DNA of 64,000 nt from an uncultured Lysobacteraceae bacterium. Lineage in GTDB: Bacteria > Pseudomonadota > Gammaproteobacteria > Xanthomonadales > Xanthomonadaceae. The DNA lies in contig CADECF010000005.1 in assembly GCA_902825775.1 (NCBI GenBank), positions 170,098-234,097 on the forward strand. Reading direction: 5' to 3'. Of this stretch, positions 45,806 through 54,256 are shown piece after piece. The notes under the pieces were generated by a model, which worked only from the letters and a program-made list of their open reading frames with translations, did no database searches and was not told the DNA's origin. Position 1 is the stretch's first letter. The number at the start of each line of letters is the position of its first letter. The translations under genes were made by a program, and so were the position numbers.

Positions 45806-46399
45806 TCAGAAGCTCGCGCGCACGCCGATCAGGTACTTGGTGGCATCCAGTTCGTCGTCCATCTCGCCCGCTTCGATCTCGCCGACCAGGCCCCAGGTCT
45901 GGTTGAACTTGACCTGCGCGCCGACCGTGCCCGAGAAGCCGTCGAAGTCGCCGCCGTTGTAGCTGCCCTTCACATAGCCTTCGAAATGATCGTTGAACGC
46001 GCTGCGGAAACCGACGCTGGCGCGATAGCCGTCGGCATCGGCATCGCCGAACGCTTCGACATCGATTTCCTGCTTGATGTAGCCGATTTCGGCCAGCAGA
46101 TCGGTGCTGTCGCTCAGCGGGTAGTGATAGCCCAGACCGACCTGCAGTTCGTCGAAGTCGACATCGATGCCGGCGTCGTCGTTGTTGGTCGAGCCGTAGC
46201 TGCCGAAGAAATGGAAGTCTTTGCCCGCTTCGACCGAGCCGCGCACTTGGAAGCCGTCGAAGTCCGCGTCGCCGACGCCGCCGACGTCGAGATTGAGGCG
46301 CGCGAAGCCGCCTTCCAGATAGGTGTAGTTCGGTTCGGCCGCAGCGGCGCCGAACGACATGGTGGCCAGCGCGAGCGCCAGCGCGAATTGCTTCTTCAT
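45806..46399 (-). CDS. Ax21-family outer-membrane protein (paralogue 1)
   Basis: 197 residues. Signal peptide ends at GAAAAEPNYTY; the mature part is a beta-barrel with Asp-rich loops, starting with YTYLEGGFARLNLD and ending GVRASF with the terminal Phe. The start pattern (AEP-Y-Y-EGG) and overall layout match the Ax21 family. The N-terminus and conserved AQVKFNQTWG recur in the second paralogue. Ax21 proteins of xanthomonads are outer-membrane barrels found in vesicles. ATG at 46399; longer frame upstream is not credible. Confidence 0.82.
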   Translation of the reverse strand: MKKQFALALALATMSFGAAAAEPNYTYLEGGFARLNLDVGGVGDADFDGFQVRGSVEAGKDFHFFGSYGSTNNDDAGIDVDFDELQVGLGYHYPLSDSTDLLAEIGYIKQEIDVEAFGDADADGYRASVGFRSAFNDHFEGYVKGSYNGGDFDGFSGTVGAQVKFNQTWGLVGEIEAGEMDDELDATKYLIGVRASF

Positions 46400-46920
46400 G
46401 AAATCCCCGTCCTTGAAATCAAAAGAGATGAAAAAAGCCGCCGAAAGGCAGCGGGCAAATGATAAATAATCGTTAATCAGGCCCGCAACCCTGTCTTTCG
46501 GCCTAGGCGTGGCTACGACGCTTTGCTCCGTTGCCATTGCTTTAATGGCTTTGTAGAGCGGGGCTTGCCCCGTAGCTCTTGCTTTAAGCCGTCATCCCCG
46601 CGAAGGCGGGGATCCAGTGACTTTGCTTTCGGCGGTTATCACGGCGAAGGCCGGGGTCCAGGCCCACGTCCTTGCGAGTGACTGCGACGCGGCTCGCGCC
46701 ATGGGAAAACGCTTCCGGCTGCGCCGGGCCCGAAGCTTAAGTAATTCGTCGCACCTCAAAGGTCCGCGGGCAGCCCGGCTTTCGTCGTAGGCGACCTTCT
46801 TACGAAGGCGCTGGATTTTGGTTAACCGCGATTGCGGCGACATGTCTTCTTTGGATTTTCGCTAAGGAGAGTCAACGTCCTACAAGAGCAAGGGAACGGC
46901 GCTGGGCGATGCATCGCTGC
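46400..46920. other. Intergenic region between the two ax21 genes
   Basis: Holds the promoter and AT-rich leader of paralogue 1 (46450-46485), a distant inverted repeat GCCGAAAG/CTTTCGGC (46439-46502), one arm of family C at 46549-46580 (GCTTTGTAGAGCGGGGC), and a family D element (GTCATCCCCGCGAAGGCGG) from 46590 to about 46670. I see no coding frame with support from 46670 to 46920. Confidence 0.55.
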
Positions 46921-46952
46921 AAAAAACGAAGCCCGGCCGAGGCCGGGCTTCG
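46921..46952 (-). terminator. Intrinsic terminator of ax21 paralogue 2
   Basis: Stem CGAAGCCCGGCC with its complement and a GA loop; six A precede it on the plus strand, giving a T-run for the leftward transcript. Confidence 0.85.
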
Positions 46953-47001
46953 CATCGCGACGGCAGAGGGGGAGAGAACCGTCAGTCGCGATAAACCTGC
47001 A

Positions 47002-47574
47002 TCACCAAGTCAGGCGCGGGCCGACGAACCACTGCGTGTCGCCGTCGGCGAACTTGACGTCGCCGCTCACGCCCCAGTTCTGGTTGAACTTCACCTGCGC
47101 GCCGAGGCGGCCGTAGAAGTCGCCGTCGGTTTCGAGCAGACCGGTGTCTTCGTAATCTTCGTAGCCGGCCATCGCATAGCCTTCGAAGTTCGACGTCAGC
47201 GCGGCGCGCGCGCCGACTTCGGCGCTCCAGCCGTCGAAATCGAAACCGGAGCCGGCATCGAACTTCTCGTAAGCCACGCGGGTGACCAGATCGACCTTCG
47301 GAGCGATCTCGTGGTTATAGCCCACGCCGACGCGCCACTGATCGAAATCGATGCTGGTGCCATCGATTTCCTGGTTGCTGAAAGCGCCGAACAGATGGAA
47401 GTTGGGATGGATGGCGACCGAGCCGTCCAGGCCCCAGCCGTCCGAATCGGCGTCGTTTTCGCCATTGGTGGCCGCGTAGCCGCCTTGGACGTAGTTATAG
47501 GAAATGCCTTCGGCGGCGGAAGCGGCGAAGGGCAGTGCGGCGAGCAGGGTCAGCGCAAGCAAGGACTTCTTCAT
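47002..47574 (-). CDS. ax21: Ax21-family outer-membrane protein (paralogue 2)
   Basis: 190 residues. The signal peptide KKSLLALTLLAALPFAASAAEG followed by ISYNYVQGGYAATNG is almost the textbook Ax21 N-terminus. The rest alternates beta-strands with Asp/Gly loops and ends VGPRLTW. Ax21 is an outer-membrane/vesicle protein of Xanthomonas, Stenotrophomonas and Lysobacter. Early claims that it is a quorum or immune signal were withdrawn, so only the family should be taken as certain. GAGGTAGAGCC-like leader and ATG at 47574. A second family member lies 600 bases downstream. Confidence 0.88.
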   Translation of the reverse strand: MKKSLLALTLLAALPFAASAAEGISYNYVQGGYAATNGENDADSDGWGLDGSVAIHPNFHLFGAFSNQEIDGTSIDFDQWRVGVGYNHEIAPKVDLVTRVAYEKFDAGSGFDFDGWSAEVGARAALTSNFEGYAMAGYEDYEDTGLLETDGDFYGRLGAQVKFNQNWGVSGDVKFADGDTQWFVGPRLTW

Positions 47575-47754
47575 GAGGTAGAGCCTTATGTGTGGTTATT
47601 TTTTGACCGGCGCTGTGGCGATCTCGACGATGCCGTTCGCAGCCGGTTTGCGCAGTATCCAAACGCCGAAATAACGGAACCTGAATTCTAAACTCACGAG
47701 TTTTGAAACTTTTGGCCGCGATTCAGGTCGCGGCCTCCTCAGCTGGGCGGCTTT

Positions 47755-47900
47755 TTGTAGGAGCGGCTTTGTGAGAGCGGCTTTGTGGGAGCGGCTTCAG
47801 CCGCGAGCTCTTGATCTTGTTTTCGATTCGTCTCGAAAAGCTCGCGGCTGAAGCCGCTCCCACAAAAGCCGCACCTACAAAAGCCGCACCTACAAAAGCC
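47755..47900. repeat. Family A repeat with stepped, triplicated arms
   Basis: Core palindrome flanked by two extra copies of GAGCGGCTTTGT on the left and two of AAAAGCCGCACCTAC on the right, giving a stepped structure between ax21 and trmL. The leader and promoter of ax21 occupy 47575-47700. Confidence 0.85.
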
Positions 47901-47910
47901 AAAACGGCTG

Positions 47911-48378
47911 TTATGGCGCAGCACCCGCGAATCCGATCTGACGCCAGGCTTCGTACACGACCACGGCGACGGCGTTGGAAAGGTTCAAGCTGCGGTTGTC
48001 CGGACGCATCGGCAATTTCAGCCCTTGCGTCGAAGGTATCGACGCCAGCACATCGTCCGGCAATCCGCGCGTTTCCGGCCCGAACAGGAACGCGTCGCCC
48101 TCGGCGTATCGCGGTTGGTCGTAGCACGTACTGTTGCGCGTGCTCAGCGCGAACAAGCGCTGCGGCGCGATCTTCGCCAATGCCGCATCGAGCGAATCGT
48201 GGACTTGCAGGGTGGCGTACTCGTGGTAGTCCAGTCCCGCGCGGCGCAGTTGTTTGTCCTCGAGCGCGAAACCCAGCGGTGCGATCAGATGCAGGCGCGC
48301 ACCGGTGTTGGCGCACAAGCGGATGACGTTGCCGGTGTTGGGCGGGATCTCGGGCTGGTAGAGGATGACATCGAACAT
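47911..48378 (-). CDS. trmL: tRNA (cytidine/uridine-34-2'-O)-methyltransferase TrmL
   Basis: 155 residues, the minimal SPOUT methyltransferase. Motifs: [18 protein letters not shown] at the N-terminus, then [14 protein letters not shown] and the knot segment [22 protein letters not shown]. It methylates the ribose of the wobble base in tRNA-Leu isoacceptors. ATG at 48378. A small gene lies upstream on the same strand with 27 bases between. Confidence 0.95.
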   Translation of the reverse strand: MFDVILYQPEIPPNTGNVIRLCANTGARLHLIAPLGFALEDKQLRRAGLDYHEYATLQVHDSLDAALAKIAPQRLFALSTRNSTCYDQPRYAEGDAFLFGPETRGLPDDVLASIPSTQGLKLPMRPDNRSLNLSNAVAVVVYEAWRQIGFAGAAP

Positions 48379-48405
48379 CCGCGCATTATCGCGCGGCGGC
48401 GACGC

Positions 48406-48573
48406 TCAGCCAGCGATCACGTCTTCGACCAGCGATGCGCTCTGGCAAGTTTCGGCGCGCAGGAACTCCTGCTCGTGTTGTGGCGCGAAACTCACCGAAA
48501 AGAAGCCGGCCGTGAGCAGGCACAGCATCGGCAGGGCGAGCAGGCCGCGGCGGAGTTGGTGGCGGAACGACAT
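48406..48573 (-). CDS. Small exported or membrane peptide
   Basis: 55 residues. Basic start (SFRHQLRRG), one hydrophobic segment (LLALPMLCLLTAGFF), then a 30-residue acidic tail with one Cys (ETCQSASLVEDVIAG). It is supported by an almost perfect ribosome site, AGGAGGTG at 48578-48585, six bases before the ATG. No family is recognised. It precedes trmL on the same strand. Probably a secreted or membrane-anchored peptide. Confidence 0.6.
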   Translation of the reverse strand: MSFRHQLRRGLLALPMLCLLTAGFFSVSFAPQHEQEFLRAETCQSASLVEDVIAG

Positions 48574-48694
48574 GGGACACCTCCTGGTACCCCATGCAAC
48601 GCAAACGGCGTGCCAGGCGTTGGCCTGCGATAGGCGGACATAACCGCGGTTACGCATGTCCGCAGCGTCCGCATTGCGCGGACGGCGGACGCTG

Positions 48695-48774
48695 CTTTTG
48701 TGGGAGCGGCTTTAGCCGCGAGCTTTTGATCTTCGCTGCCGAAGAGCTCGCGGCTAAAGCCGCTCCCACAAAAG
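48695..48774. repeat. Repeat family A hairpin
   Basis: Full palindrome (arms CTTTTGTGGGAGCGGCTTTA and complement) ahead of the SDR gene stop. Confidence 0.9.
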
Positions 48775-48791
48775 CCGCATCAACCAGGTCT

Positions 48792-49505
48792 TTACCAAGG
48801 CAGCGTCTGGCCCTGCCAATCCAGGTAACTGCCGCTTTGTTTCGGCGTCAGCCCGTCGATCACCTGCAACAAGCCTTTGACCGAATCGGCCACCGGCAGA
48901 TTGGCGCTGTCGCCGCCCATGTCGGTCTGCGCCCAACCCGGATGCAGCATCACCACGCCGATGCCGCGGTCGGCCAAGGCCTTGGCCAGCAGTCCGCCGG
49001 CCATGTTCAATGCTGCCTTGCTGATGTTGTAGCTGGGTGTGCCGAAGCGGCTCAAGCCGGCGATGGAGCCGAGCTCGGAGGTGATGTTGGCGACCTTGGC
49101 GCCATCGGCAAGCTTCTCCGACAGCGCCTGGGTCAGCAGGAACGGACCCATCGCGTTGGTGCGGAAACTGTCTTCGAGATTGGCGGCGCCGATCCGGCCG
49201 AAGCGCTCGCCCGAATGCAGCACGCCGGCGTTGTTGACCAGCAGGTCGAGGCGATAGGGCTCGCCCTCCTCGCCGAGCAGATCCAGCTCCTTGGCCAGTT
49301 CGGTATGGGCTTTCGGATCGGTCACGTCCAGCGGCAGCACATGCAGCCGTCCCGGATGCTGGCCGGTCAGCTGATTGAGCGCCGACGCCTTGCCAGGGTG
49401 CCGGCAGGTGGCGACCACCCGGTCTCCGCGTGCGAGCAATTGGCGTACGAACTCCAGGCCCAGGCCGCGATTGGCGCCGGTGACCAGGCTGTGTCGGGTC
49501 GGCAT
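48792..49505 (-). CDS. Short-chain dehydrogenase/reductase
   Basis: 237 residues. The cofactor loop is TGANRGLGLEF, the NNAG motif appears as LLVNNAGVLH, and the catalytic Ser, Tyr and Lys are in SIAGLSRFGTPSYNISKAALN. Acts on an unknown carbonyl or alcohol. The C-terminus is short. Divergent from the M16 protease gene. Confidence 0.9.
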   Translation of the reverse strand: MPTRHSLVTGANRGLGLEFVRQLLARGDRVVATCRHPGKASALNQLTGQHPGRLHVLPLDVTDPKAHTELAKELDLLGEEGEPYRLDLLVNNAGVLHSGERFGRIGAANLEDSFRTNAMGPFLLTQALSEKLADGAKVANITSELGSIAGLSRFGTPSYNISKAALNMAGGLLAKALADRGIGVVMLHPGWAQTDMGGDSANLPVADSVKGLLQVIDGLTPKQSGSYLDWQGQTLPW

Positions 49506-49611
49506 GCCCTACCTCCGAACGGGGGTGACTAAGGACTAGTGTAGGCAGCGCCGCGTCCCGGTAGCATGACGGGCCGTTTATTTTCCGCCCGCTTTCCGCC
49601 AGGAGTGCCGC

Positions 49612-52491
49612 ATGTCCCAGATCCATCGGCCGCGCGCCGTGTTGTACGCCACCATCCTCGCCGCATTGATCGGTGGCTGCTCGCAGACGTCCGCGCCCGA
49701 TCAGGCGCAGGGCTCGTCCGCGTCGCCCGCGACGGCGAAGGCCGCGACCGAAGTCGACATCGCCTACGAGGAATTCACCCTGCCCAACGGCCTGCGCGTG
49801 ATCGTGCATACCGACCGCAAGGCGCCGATCGTGGCGGTGAACCTGTGGTACCACGTCGGCAGCAAGGACGAGCCGGCCGGCCGCACCGGCTTCGCGCATC
49901 TGTTCGAACATCTGATGTTCAACGGTTCGGAAAACCACAAGGGCGAATTCTTCGAACCCTTCGAACTGGTCGGCGCGACCAGCATGAACGGCACCACCTG
50001 GCTCGACCGCACCAACTATTTCGAGAACGTGCCGACCACCGCGCTGGACATGGCGCTGTGGATGGAATCCGATCGCATGGGCCACCTGCTCGGCGCGATC
50101 GACCAGAAAACGCTCGACGAACAGCGCGGCGTGGTCCAGAACGAAAAGCGCCAGGGCGAGAACCAGCCGTACGGCCAGGCCGACGACGAGATCTACAAGG
50201 CGCTGTATCCCAAGAGCCATCCCTACCACCACAGCACCATCGGCTCGATGGCCGACTTGAACGCGGCCTCGCTCGACGACGTGAAGCAGTGGTTCCGCAC
50301 CTGGTACGGCCCGAACAACGCCGTGCTGGTGCTGGCCGGCGACATCGACGTCGCCACCGCCAAGGCCAAGGTCGCCAAGTACTTCGGCGACATCCCGGCC
50401 ACGCCGACCATGAAGCGCCAGCCGGTGACCGAAGGCGCGCATGCCGAAGCCACCCGCGCCACGATGACCGACAAAGTGCCGCAGGCGCGCGTCTACCGCG
50501 CCTGGAGCGTGGCCAAGTACGGCGATCCGGATCTCGAGCGCTTGCAGCTGCTCGCGCAAGTGCTGGGCGGCAGCAAGAGCTCGCGCTTGAACAAGCGGCT
50601 GGTGTTCGACGACAAGCTGGTCGACGACATCAGCGCTTACGTGCAGCCGTTCGAGTTGGCGGCCACGTTCTACATCGAAGCCGACGTGAAGGAAGGCGTG
50701 GATCCGGCGAAGGTGGAAGCGATCATCGACGAGGAGCTCAAGAAGCTGCTCGCCGAAGGCCCCACCGAGACCGAACTCAAGCAGGCCCAGACCGTGTTCA
50801 AGGCCAGCTTCGTGCGCGGTGTGGAACGCATCGGCGGCTTCGGCGGCAAGGCCGACGCGTTGGCCGAGTGCACCGTGTACACCGGCAATCCGGCCTGCTT
50901 CCGCGACAGCCTGAAAGCGATCGCCGACGCCAAGACCGCCGACATCAAGGGCAGCGGCGAGAAATTCCTCAGCCGCGGCGGCCACACCCTGGTGGTGTTG
51001 CCGGGCTCGCGCCAGGAGATTCCGGAAGACGTGGCGGTAACGCCCGAACCGATGACGCTACCGCCGGTCGATCCGAAGTTCACGGTGACCGCCAGCGACG
51101 TCGACCGCAGCAAGGGCGTGCCGGGCACGACCCAGTTCCCGGAACTGAAATTCCCGAAACAGGAACGCGCGACGCTGAAGAACGGCACCCAGCTGATCCT
51201 GGCCGAGCGCCACGACGTGCCGGTGGTGCAGATGACCTATCTGTTCAACGGCGGCTATAGCGCCGACCTGGGCCGCAAGCTCGGCACGTCTAGCTTCTCG
51301 ATGTCGATGCTCGACGAGGGCGCGGGCGATCTGGATGCGCTGGCGTTCGGCGACCGCCGCGAAACGCTCGGCGCCAACGTCAGTGCCGGCGCTTCGCTGG
51401 ATGGCGGCACCGCATCGCTGTCCGCGCTGAAGGAAAACCTGGATCCGTCGCTGTCGCTGTTCGCGGACATGCTGCGCAAGCCGCGTTTCGATCAGAAGGA
51501 AATCGATCGCGTGCGGGCGACCTGGATCGCCGGCATCAAGCAGGAGAAGGCGCAGCCGCAAGGCGTCGCGCTGCGCGTGCTGCCGCCGCTGCTGTACGGC
51601 GACAGCCATCCTTACGGCATTCCGTTCAGCGGCAGCGGCAGCGAAGCTTCGATCGCCTCGCTGACCCGCGACGACATGGTCGCCTTCCATCGCGACTGGG
51701 TACGTCCGGAGGGCGCGACGCTGATCGTGGTCGGCGACACCACGCTGGCCGAGATCGTGCCGCTGCTCGACAAGCACCTGGGCGACTGGAAGAGCGAAGG
51801 CGCCGCTTCCGCCGCCAAGGCCGTGGCCGCCGTCGAACGGCCGGCCAAGCCGCGCGTATATCTGATCGACCAGCCGGGCGCGGTGCAGGCGAACATCTTC
51901 GCCGGCGAAGTGGTGCCGTCGAGCAAGGATGCCGGCGCGACCCGCTTCGACATCGCCAACTCGGTGCTGGGCGGCGAGTTCTCCTCGCGGCTCAACATGA
52001 ACCTGCGCGAAGACAAACACTGGGCCTACGGCGCTTACAGCTTCTCGCCCAACGCGCTCGGTCAGCGGCCGTGGCTGGCGTTCGCGCCGGTGCAGATCGA
52101 CCGCACCGCCGACTCGCTGAAGGAAATGCAGCGCGAGATCGCCGAGTACGCCAGCGGCACGGTGCCGCCCAAGCCCGAAGAAGTCGCCAAGATCCAGGCG
52201 ACCGAGATCCGCGGCCTGCCCGGTTCCTACGAAACCGCCGCGGCGGTGCTGGGCACCATCGCCAGTAACGTGCGCTACGGCCGTCCGGACGATTACGTGT
52301 TCAAGCGCAAGGCCGAAATCGAAGCGTTGACGCCGGAGCAGGTGAAAGCCGCGGCGGCGACCATCGACCCGGCCAAGTTGACCTGGGTGGTGGTGGGCGA
52401 TCTGTCCAAGATCGAGAAGCCGGTGCGCGCATTGAACCTGGGCGAGATTTCGATCGTCGATGCGGACGGCAAGCCGGTCGGCAAGAAGTAA
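49612..52491 (+). CDS. M16-family zinc peptidase, lipoprotein
   Basis: 959 residues. Lipobox LAALIGGCSQ. The first half holds the inverted zinc motif HLFEHL (H-x2-E-H) and the downstream Glu in EQRGVVQNEKRQGE. The second half repeats the M16 fold without the metal motif and provides the other wall of the chamber, as in pitrilysin-like enzymes. It degrades peptides in the periplasm or at the outer membrane. The start at 49612 follows CAGGAGTGCCGC. A strong hairpin ends it. Confidence 0.92.
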   Translation: MSQIHRPRAVLYATILAALIGGCSQTSAPDQAQGSSASPATAKAATEVDIAYEEFTLPNGLRVIVHTDRKAPIVAVNLWYHVGSKDEPAGRTGFAHLFEHLMFNGSENHKGEFFEPFELVGATSMNGTTWLDRTNYFENVPTTALDMALWMESDRMGHLLGAIDQKTLDEQRGVVQNEKRQGENQPYGQADDEIYKALYPKSHPYHHSTIGSMADLNAASLDDVKQWFRTWYGPNNAVLVLAGDIDVATAKAKVAKYFGDIPATPTMKRQPVTEGAHAEATRATMTDKVPQARVYRAWSVAKYGDPDLERLQLLAQVLGGSKSSRLNKRLVFDDKLVDDISAYVQPFELAATFYIEADVKEGVDPAKVEAIIDEELKKLLAEGPTETELKQAQTVFKASFVRGVERIGGFGGKADALAECTVYTGNPACFRDSLKAIADAKTADIKGSGEKFLSRGGHTLVVLPGSRQEIPEDVAVTPEPMTLPPVDPKFTVTASDVDRSKGVPGTTQFPELKFPKQERATLKNGTQLILAERHDVPVVQMTYLFNGGYSADLGRKLGTSSFSMSMLDEGAGDLDALAFGDRRETLGANVSAGASLDGGTASLSALKENLDPSLSLFADMLRKPRFDQKEIDRVRATWIAGIKQEKAQPQGVALRVLPPLLYGDSHPYGIPFSGSGSEASIASLTRDDMVAFHRDWVRPEGATLIVVGDTTLAEIVPLLDKHLGDWKSEGAASAAKAVAAVERPAKPRVYLIDQPGAVQANIFAGEVVPSSKDAGATRFDIANSVLGGEFSSRLNMNLREDKHWAYGAYSFSPNALGQRPWLAFAPVQIDRTADSLKEMQREIAEYASGTVPPKPEEVAKIQATEIRGLPGSYETAAAVLGTIASNVRYGRPDDYVFKRKAEIEALTPEQVKAAAATIDPAKLTWVVVGDLSKIEKPVRALNLGEISIVDADGKPVGKK

Positions 52492-52498
52492 GCGATGA

Positions 52499-52526
52499 GG
52501 AGGCGGGCACGAATGTGCCCGCCTCC
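52499..52526 (+). terminator. Terminator of M16 peptidase gene
   Basis: Twelve-base perfect stem (GGAGGCGGGCAC and complement) with a GAAT loop, eight bases after the stop, followed by TTCACAC. Confidence 0.75.
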
Positions 52527-52540
52527 TTCACACTTAAAAA

Positions 52541-52623
52541 GCTGTCATCCCGAGCGAAGCGAGGGATCTGCTGTCGGCCGCGTGCTGCAAGCAGATCCCT
52601 CGCTTCGCTCGGGATGACATGCT
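52541..52623. repeat. Repeat family B hairpin
   Basis: Near-perfect arms of about 32 bases (AGCTGTCATCCCGAGCGAAG and complement). Confidence 0.9.
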
Positions 52624-52686
52624 TTCATTCATTCGGTCCGCGTCACAATCGTTGTAGATCCTGATCGCGTCCATATGGAGCAGCCC

Positions 52687-53064
52687 ATGCGCATCCTCAT
52701 CGCCACCGCTCTCGCCCTGATGGCTGCGGGCTGCACCTGGGTCCACATGGCTCCCGGCGCGCAGGCCGTCCGCGTGGTCGAAGGCCCACCGGCCGGCTGC
52801 GAAAAGCGCGGCGAAGTGGTGGTGTCGGTCCGCGACAGCGTCGCCTTCTACCAGCGCAACGACCTGAAGGTCCGCGACGAACTGGAGACCCTGGCCCGCA
52901 ACGAAGCCCCGGGCTTGGGCGCCGACACCGTCAGCCCGCTGGCCCCGCCGGACAATGGCGAACAGCGCTACGCGGCCTGGCGCTGCGGGCCGAACGCCGC
53001 CGCGCCGACGGCCCGTCCGGCCACCGCCCAAGGCCAGGCCCAGACCTATCCCGCCGGCGGCTGA
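52687..53064 (+). CDS. DUF4156 lipoprotein
   Basis: 125 residues. Lipobox ALMAAGCTWV, then VRVVEGPPAGCEKRGEVVVSV with the conserved second Cys and the later LARNEAPGLGADTV, all typical of DUF4156. Function unknown, outer-envelope. ATG at 52687 fits the lipoprotein signal; an ATG at 52675 adds four residues. It precedes oleA by 72 bases. Confidence 0.85.
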   Translation: MRILIATALALMAAGCTWVHMAPGAQAVRVVEGPPAGCEKRGEVVVSVRDSVAFYQRNDLKVRDELETLARNEAPGLGADTVSPLAPPDNGEQRYAAWRCGPNAAAPTARPATAQGQAQTYPAGG

Positions 53065-53136
53065 AGCCTTCATGCGCTGAGGGGCGCTATCCGGTAGCAT
53101 GGCCGGTCATTTTCGGCTGACCAACAGGCCACGCCC

Positions 53137-54153
53137 ATGCTGTTCCAACATGTCGCCATCGCCGGCCTCGCTCACGTCGATGCTCCGCGCCGGCTTTCCA
53201 GCGATGAAATCAACGCCCGCCTGAAGCCCACCCTCGATCGCCTCAACATCAAGGTCGACGTGCTGCAGGACATCGCCGGCATCCATGCCCGCCGCCTGTG
53301 GGACGGCGAAGTGCAGGCCTCCGACGCCGCCACCCTGGCCGGCGTCAAAGCGCTGGCCGATGCCGGCATCGAACCCAATCGCGTCGGCCTGCTGGTCAAC
53401 ACCTCGGTCAGCCGCGACTTCCTCGAGCCGAGCACGGCCTCTATCGTCAGCGGCAACTTGGGCCTGGGCGACGAGTGCCAGAACTTCGACGTGGCCAACG
53501 CCTGTCTCGCGTTCCTCAACGGCATGGACATCGCCAGCCGCATGATCGAGCGCGGCGAGATCGAATACGCATTGGTGGTCGATGGCGAAACCGCCAATCT
53601 GGCCTACGACAAAACCATGGAACGGCTGATGCACCCGGACGTCACCGAGGAGCAGTTCCGCAACGAACTGGCCACTTTGACCCTGGGCTGCGGCGCCGCC
53701 GCGATGGTGCTGGCCCGCGCCGAACTCGTGCCGGGCGCGCCGCGTTACCGCGGCGGCGTGACCCGCGCTGCGACGCAGTGGAACGGCCTGTGCCGCGGCA
53801 ACCTCGACCAGATGGTCACCGACACGCGCATGCTGCTGATCGAAGGCCTGAAGCTCGCGCAGAAGACCTTCCTCGCCGCCAAGATCGCGCTGGGCTGGGT
53901 GGTGGAGGAGATGGACGAGTTCGTCATCCACCAGGTCAGCAAGGCGCACACCGCCGCTTTCATCAAGGCCTTCGGCATCGACCCGAAAAAGGTGATGACC
54001 ATCTTCGGCGAGCACGGCAACATCGGCCCGGCCTCGGTGCCGATCGTGCTGAGCAAGCTGCGCGAAATGGGCCGGCTGAAGAAGGGCGACCGCGTCGCGC
54101 TGCTGGGCATCGGCTCGGGCCTGAACTGCTCGATGGCCGAAGTGGTCTGGTGA
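53137..54153 (+). CDS. oleA: OleA, acyl-CoA condensing thiolase
   Basis: 338 residues. A KAS III-like thiolase fold with the catalytic cysteine in NFDVANACLAFLNGM, His in FVIHQVSKAHTAAF and Asn in GEHGNIGPASVP. The start FQHVAIAGLAHVDAPRRLSS and the VLQDIAGIHARR segment match OleA, which condenses two long-chain acyl-CoAs without decarboxylation to a 2-alkyl-3-oxoacid. oleB, oleC and oleD follow in order on the same strand, which confirms the assignment. Confidence 0.93.
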   Translation: MLFQHVAIAGLAHVDAPRRLSSDEINARLKPTLDRLNIKVDVLQDIAGIHARRLWDGEVQASDAATLAGVKALADAGIEPNRVGLLVNTSVSRDFLEPSTASIVSGNLGLGDECQNFDVANACLAFLNGMDIASRMIERGEIEYALVVDGETANLAYDKTMERLMHPDVTEEQFRNELATLTLGCGAAAMVLARAELVPGAPRYRGGVTRAATQWNGLCRGNLDQMVTDTRMLLIEGLKLAQKTFLAAKIALGWVVEEMDEFVIHQVSKAHTAAFIKAFGIDPKKVMTIFGEHGNIGPASVPIVLSKLREMGRLKKGDRVALLGIGSGLNCSMAEVVW

Positions 54154-54177
54154 CCTGATCCACGCAGCTCCTGGAAG

Positions 54178-54256
54178 TTGTCATCCCGAACGCAGTGAGG
54201 GATCTGCTCTCCCGCGCTGACCGATAACGGATTCCTCGCTGCGCTCGGCATGACAG
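54178..54256. repeat. Family B repeat supplying the oleB start
   Basis: Arms GTCATCCCGAACGCAGTGAG and GCTGCGCTCGGCATGACAGG; the ATG inside the right arm is the oleB start codon. Confidence 0.85.

Noticed and set aside
48754-50985. 743-codon leftward frame over the SDR and M16 genes
   Set aside because: Crosses two real genes, a promoter region and a repeat; composition is that of an antisense shadow.
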